Part shown: positions 61,972-64,000 of the stretch, piece after piece
How the letters are laid out: the number at the start of each line of letters is the position of its first letter
How positions within the stretch are numbered: position 1 is the first letter of the stretch
The notes under the pieces: generated by a model
What the model was told of the DNA's origin: nothing
Database searches by the model: none
Seen by the model: the letters and a program-made list of their open reading frames with translations, nothing else
Translations under genes and position numbers: made by a program
Origin: an uncultured Clostridium sp.
Lineage (GTDB): Bacteria; Bacillota; Clostridia; TANB77; CAG-508
Direction of reading: 5' to 3'
DNA length: 64,000 nt
Assembly (NCBI GenBank): GCA_947368535.1
Contig: CANBHY010000001.1
Location: forward strand, 124,001-188,000

Positions 61972-62000
61972 AGTATAGCATTTTTGCTTTTTCTTGTCAA
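61972..62000 (-). promoter_or_regulatory. Sigma-A promoter of the lysine-riboswitch operon
   Basis: On the minus strand perfect TTGACA (61995-62000), 17-base spacer, TATACT (61972-61977). Confidence 0.85.
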
Positions 62001-62086
62001 CATAATGTTATTTTGAAGTTGATTTTCTGATATACTTGTATTTATATTAGTTGGGTTAGCAACTATCCGAAAGGAGAATTTTGTTA

Positions 62087-62374
62087 ATGTCTAATAAATT
62101 TCAATTTGAATGCTTGGATAATTTGAACCGAACTACGGTTTCTGTCAGAGCTCTGGAAAAAGTGTCGCTGTATGAGTTGGCTGAAGCTCTTTATGACGAA
62201 TGTTGTTTATCATCGGGCTCCTGCTATCTTGACGACAAGTTCGAGTCCATCTGCGATGTGGAATTCCGCTTTACACCTATGGATAGTGATTTGGTTTATT
62301 CTTTTACCCAGCATTGCTACTGGATGAACCCGGTTACTATTCTGTCAGACATCGCAAGACATTTTATTCTTTGA
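62087..62374 (+). CDS. Small orphan protein
   Basis: A 95-residue soluble protein with four Cys, two of them adjacent (YDECCLSSGSC), and aromatic residues near the C-terminus (FTQHCYWMNPVTILSDI). I recognise no family. The ATG at 62087 follows AAAGGAG by 9 bases; a TTG two codons upstream is less likely. The leader has a small AGTTG/CAACT hairpin. The coding region is clearly G+C-richer than the flanks. It is a single-gene unit with its own terminator. Confidence 0.7.
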   Translation: MSNKFQFECLDNLNRTTVSVRALEKVSLYELAEALYDECCLSSGSCYLDDKFESICDVEFRFTPMDSDLVYSFTQHCYWMNPVTILSDIARHFIL

Positions 62375-62377
62375 TGC

Positions 62378-62410
62378 AAAAAAAGCTCTGGCTAACCACG
62401 GAGCTTTTTT
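62378..62410. terminator. Convergent terminator, orphan gene and GH3 gene
   Basis: AAAAAAAGCTCTG pairs with CGGAGCTTTTTT (one G-T pair), three bases before the GH3 stop on the other strand. Confidence 0.85.
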
Positions 62411-62412
62411 AT

Positions 62413-63597
62413 TTACATTAATTTTTTATAGTATTTCCATGCAATTATTCTTCTGACTACTGTATCTATTTGTTCTTCTGTTATTCGTTCTTCTTCTATT
62501 GCACTTTTTATATTGTTAATTGCTTTTTCATAATCTGTTACTATAAGCATATCATTTCCTGCTATAACAGCTTTTGCAGCTACATCCGGATCATTTGATA
62601 CTGCTCCCATATATAAGTCATCTGTAATTATAATTCCTGAAAATTTTAAATCTTCTCTTAATAACTTATGAACGCTTTCAGATATTGATGCTGCGTTATC
62701 TCCGTCTATACTTGTTACAATGTTATGACTTACAAGTACTGCTTCTGCACCTGATTCAATTCCATTTTTGAATGGCACTATGTCATTATTCATGATATTT
62801 TCATAAGTTCTACTATCTATTGCAGCTCCTGTATGTGTGTCTGCATTGTTTCCATAGCCAGGAAAATGCTTTAATGTATATGATACATTATATCCTTTAC
62901 TTGCTTCGATTACTGTTTTAGCATATTCAGCTGTCAATTCTGCATTTTGTCCTAATGCTCTTTGATACATAAAATCTCTTGAATTTGTTGATACATCTAC
63001 TACTGGTGCTAAATTCAAATTTACTCCTAAGTTTGATAATATATTGCTTTTTTCTATTGTATCCTCTCTTATCCTATCAAATCCACCTAATCCATATAAT
63101 TTGCTTGGTGACTTAAATTTCTGAGATACTAAGTTGGGATTAGAACTAATTCTTACAACAGTTCCTCCTTCTTCATCTGCTGCTATTAACAATGGAATTT
63201 TTGACGCTTCTTGATATGATGCTATTTCATTTTTTACAGTTTGTTCTGATTTATTTTTAAAATCTTTTGCAAAAAGTAAATATCCTCCAAAATTATATTT
63301 TTGTAATTCTGTTATTGCTCCTTGATCTGGCAAACGTACTAAAAGCATCTGACCTATTTTTTCATCTAGTGTAAGTGTTTCTAGTTTTTCTTCTGCTTGA
63401 TCATAGAACTCATCAAAAATTTCTGGATCTTTAATTTCTTCAGGTTCTTTTAGTTCTACTTCGTTATTTACTTGTGAAACTTCTTCTTTTTTTGTAGTAT
63501 TTATTTCTTTTTTTGATTCTTTATATTTATAGAATCCAAATATACCAGCACTAACAATTATACTAATTACTAGAATAGCTATTATTATTTTTTTCAT
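62413..63597 (-). CDS. Glycoside hydrolase family 3, NagZ-like beta-N-acetylglucosaminidase
   Basis: A 394-residue protein. An N-terminal TM or signal-anchor (about residues 4-24) and acidic linker precede the GH3 barrel (about 75-390). Seen: MLLVRLPDQG, GGYLLFAKDF, LIAADEEGGTVVRIS near 135, LNLAPVVDVS near 195, KHFPGYGNNADTHTGAAID near 240 (the KHFPG-H loop of NagZ-type enzymes) and IITDDLYMGAVS (Asp nucleophile) near 320. It probably trims GlcNAc from wall muropeptides outside the membrane. AGAGGT precedes the ATG. Confidence 0.9.
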   Translation of the reverse strand: MKKIIIAILVISIIVSAGIFGFYKYKESKKEINTTKKEEVSQVNNEVELKEPEEIKDPEIFDEFYDQAEEKLETLTLDEKIGQMLLVRLPDQGAITELQKYNFGGYLLFAKDFKNKSEQTVKNEIASYQEASKIPLLIAADEEGGTVVRISSNPNLVSQKFKSPSKLYGLGGFDRIREDTIEKSNILSNLGVNLNLAPVVDVSTNSRDFMYQRALGQNAELTAEYAKTVIEASKGYNVSYTLKHFPGYGNNADTHTGAAIDSRTYENIMNNDIVPFKNGIESGAEAVLVSHNIVTSIDGDNAASISESVHKLLREDLKFSGIIITDDLYMGAVSNDPDVAAKAVIAGNDMLIVTDYEKAINNIKSAIEEERITEEQIDTVVRRIIAWKYYKKLM

Positions 63598-63680
63598 TTA
63601 TACTACCTCTTAAGAATATATATCATAATAGTTTTGGATTATCAATTATAGTTTTAACTTTTTTTTATTTACTTATACAA

Positions 63681-63713
63681 CAAAACAGGAAAGGTTGTTA
63701 CGCCTCTCCTGTT
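63681..63713 (-). terminator. Terminator of the 44-residue gene
   Basis: AAACAGGA...AGG pairs with CCT...TCCTGTTT, followed on the minus strand by TTTTGTTG. It lies about 50 bases after the small gene. Confidence 0.65.
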
Positions 63714-63765
63714 TGCTTCGGTAGCTAAAAGTTAAGCTGCCATGTTGGTTGTTCTGTTCCTCTCC

Positions 63766-63900
63766 TTAGGACTTTCTGTCCCGGTCGAGCTTCCTCTGAG
63801 CATCGTTGGTCTTCACGTTGACATCGAAACGTTTTTTCTTGTCAACAGCCTTCTTCTGCTCGGCTTTTGCTCTTATCTCACGCCGTTTTGCAGGAGTCAT
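63766..63900 (-). CDS. Small highly charged orphan protein
   Basis: A 44-residue protein beginning MTPAKRREIRAKAEQKK and ending in RKLDRDRKS. More than half of the residues are charged, mainly K and R, and it is probably helical. The ATG at 63898-63900 has GGAGGG 6 bases upstream. A consensus promoter lies 60-90 bases upstream. No family is recognised. G+C-richer than surrounding DNA. It could bind nucleic acid, but this is only inferred from charge. A 60-residue plus-strand ORF across the same DNA lacks such signals. Confidence 0.7.
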   Translation of the reverse strand: MTPAKRREIRAKAEQKKAVDKKKRFDVNVKTNDAQRKLDRDRKS

Positions 63901-63963
63901 GAACAACCCTCCTCTCTTTCATGACAATAATCATGCTTGATATACCATGATGGTAATGTGATT

Positions 63964-63992
63964 AGTATAGCACAGATCTCTTGTATTATCAA
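63964..63992 (-). promoter_or_regulatory. Sigma-A promoter of the 44-residue gene
   Basis: On the minus strand TTGATA (63987-63992), 17-base spacer, TATACT (63964-63969). A TACCATCATGGTA palindrome just downstream may be an operator. Confidence 0.75.
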
Positions 63993-64000
63993 TAAAATTC

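Noticed and set aside
61736..61980. Possible 6S-like or stand-alone small RNA
   Set aside because: The block order AGAGGTGC, TGAAAGG, TTGCCGAA, GGGCTAATGCA and GGAGTGCTGTC identifies a lysine riboswitch instead.
63742..63924. 60-residue plus-strand ORF
   Set aside because: No ribosome-binding site or promoter on that strand; the minus-strand 44-residue ORF has both.
1..64000. Higher-G+C genes as assembly contamination
   Set aside because: They are scattered singly, flanked by native sequence, and several share convergent terminators with native genes. Read data would be needed to exclude it fully.

Overview
The window is AT-rich DNA from a low-GC Gram-positive bacterium, most likely an anaerobic, spore-forming member of the Clostridia. 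The evidence is a dcw-type cell-wall cluster, a WalRK system, a small Spo0E-family protein, RicT, SpoVE/SpoVD-type proteins, a rubredoxin plus flavodiiron oxygen-detoxifying pair, and a MurE carrying the meso-diaminopimelate motif. Most genes lie on the minus strand. No rRNA, tRNA, CRISPR array or insertion sequence was seen.

Layout. 0-2 kb: a LytTR regulator with two small membrane proteins, then a small secreted protein. 2-15.5 kb: a split dcw cluster. mraZ, rsmH, ftsL and a class B PBP lie at 15.4-11.1 kb and murE, mraY, ftsW/spoVE and murG at 6.8-2.0 kb. Between them are a rubredoxin, a flavodiiron protein, a ROK-like kinase, an amidase/HAD pair joined at a slippery heptamer, and a Cu/Zn SOD-like gene. 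15.6-23.2 kb: two metallo-beta-lactamase-fold proteins, endonuclease IV, a cell-wall peptidase, Spo0E, an M16 peptidase pair, and rpsU-yqeY. 23.3-34 kb: a large unknown helical protein, a DUF1385-like membrane protein, ferredoxin, mtaD, ricT-holB-lepB, an acidic protein with a histone-like tail, and walK and walR. 34-52.2 kb: a giant cyclic beta-1,2-glucan synthase and two giant surface proteins. 52.4-64 kb: rsmA, a second PASTA-bearing PBP, a frameshifted Cys-rich protein, an acyltransferase, a lysine riboswitch controlling a GNAT-pepD operon, a GH3 hydrolase, and several small orphan genes.

Regulation is unusually readable. An MraZ operator of three exact 10-bp repeats lies ahead of mraZ. 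A perfect WalR box lies ahead of walK. A LytTR-type direct repeat lies ahead of the LytTR gene. A lysine (L-box) riboswitch with terminator precedes the GNAT-pepD operon. Many promoters match the sigma-A consensus.

The most notable pattern is a set of about eight single-gene units (near 1.3, 8.4, 17.7, 26, 57, 58.5, 62.1 and 63.8 kb). Their base and codon composition looks visibly more G+C-rich than the surroundings. Most have their own consensus promoter and terminator, and all sit at operon boundaries of the native minus-strand genes. The first is flanked by inverted repeats, and a second, gene-less copy of its leader may lie at the left end of the window. Three frame disruptions were also found: in the dcw PBP PASTA domain, in the Cys-rich protein near 56.4 kb, and at the amidase/HAD junction, where the sequence is the classic A AAA AAG -1 slippery site.
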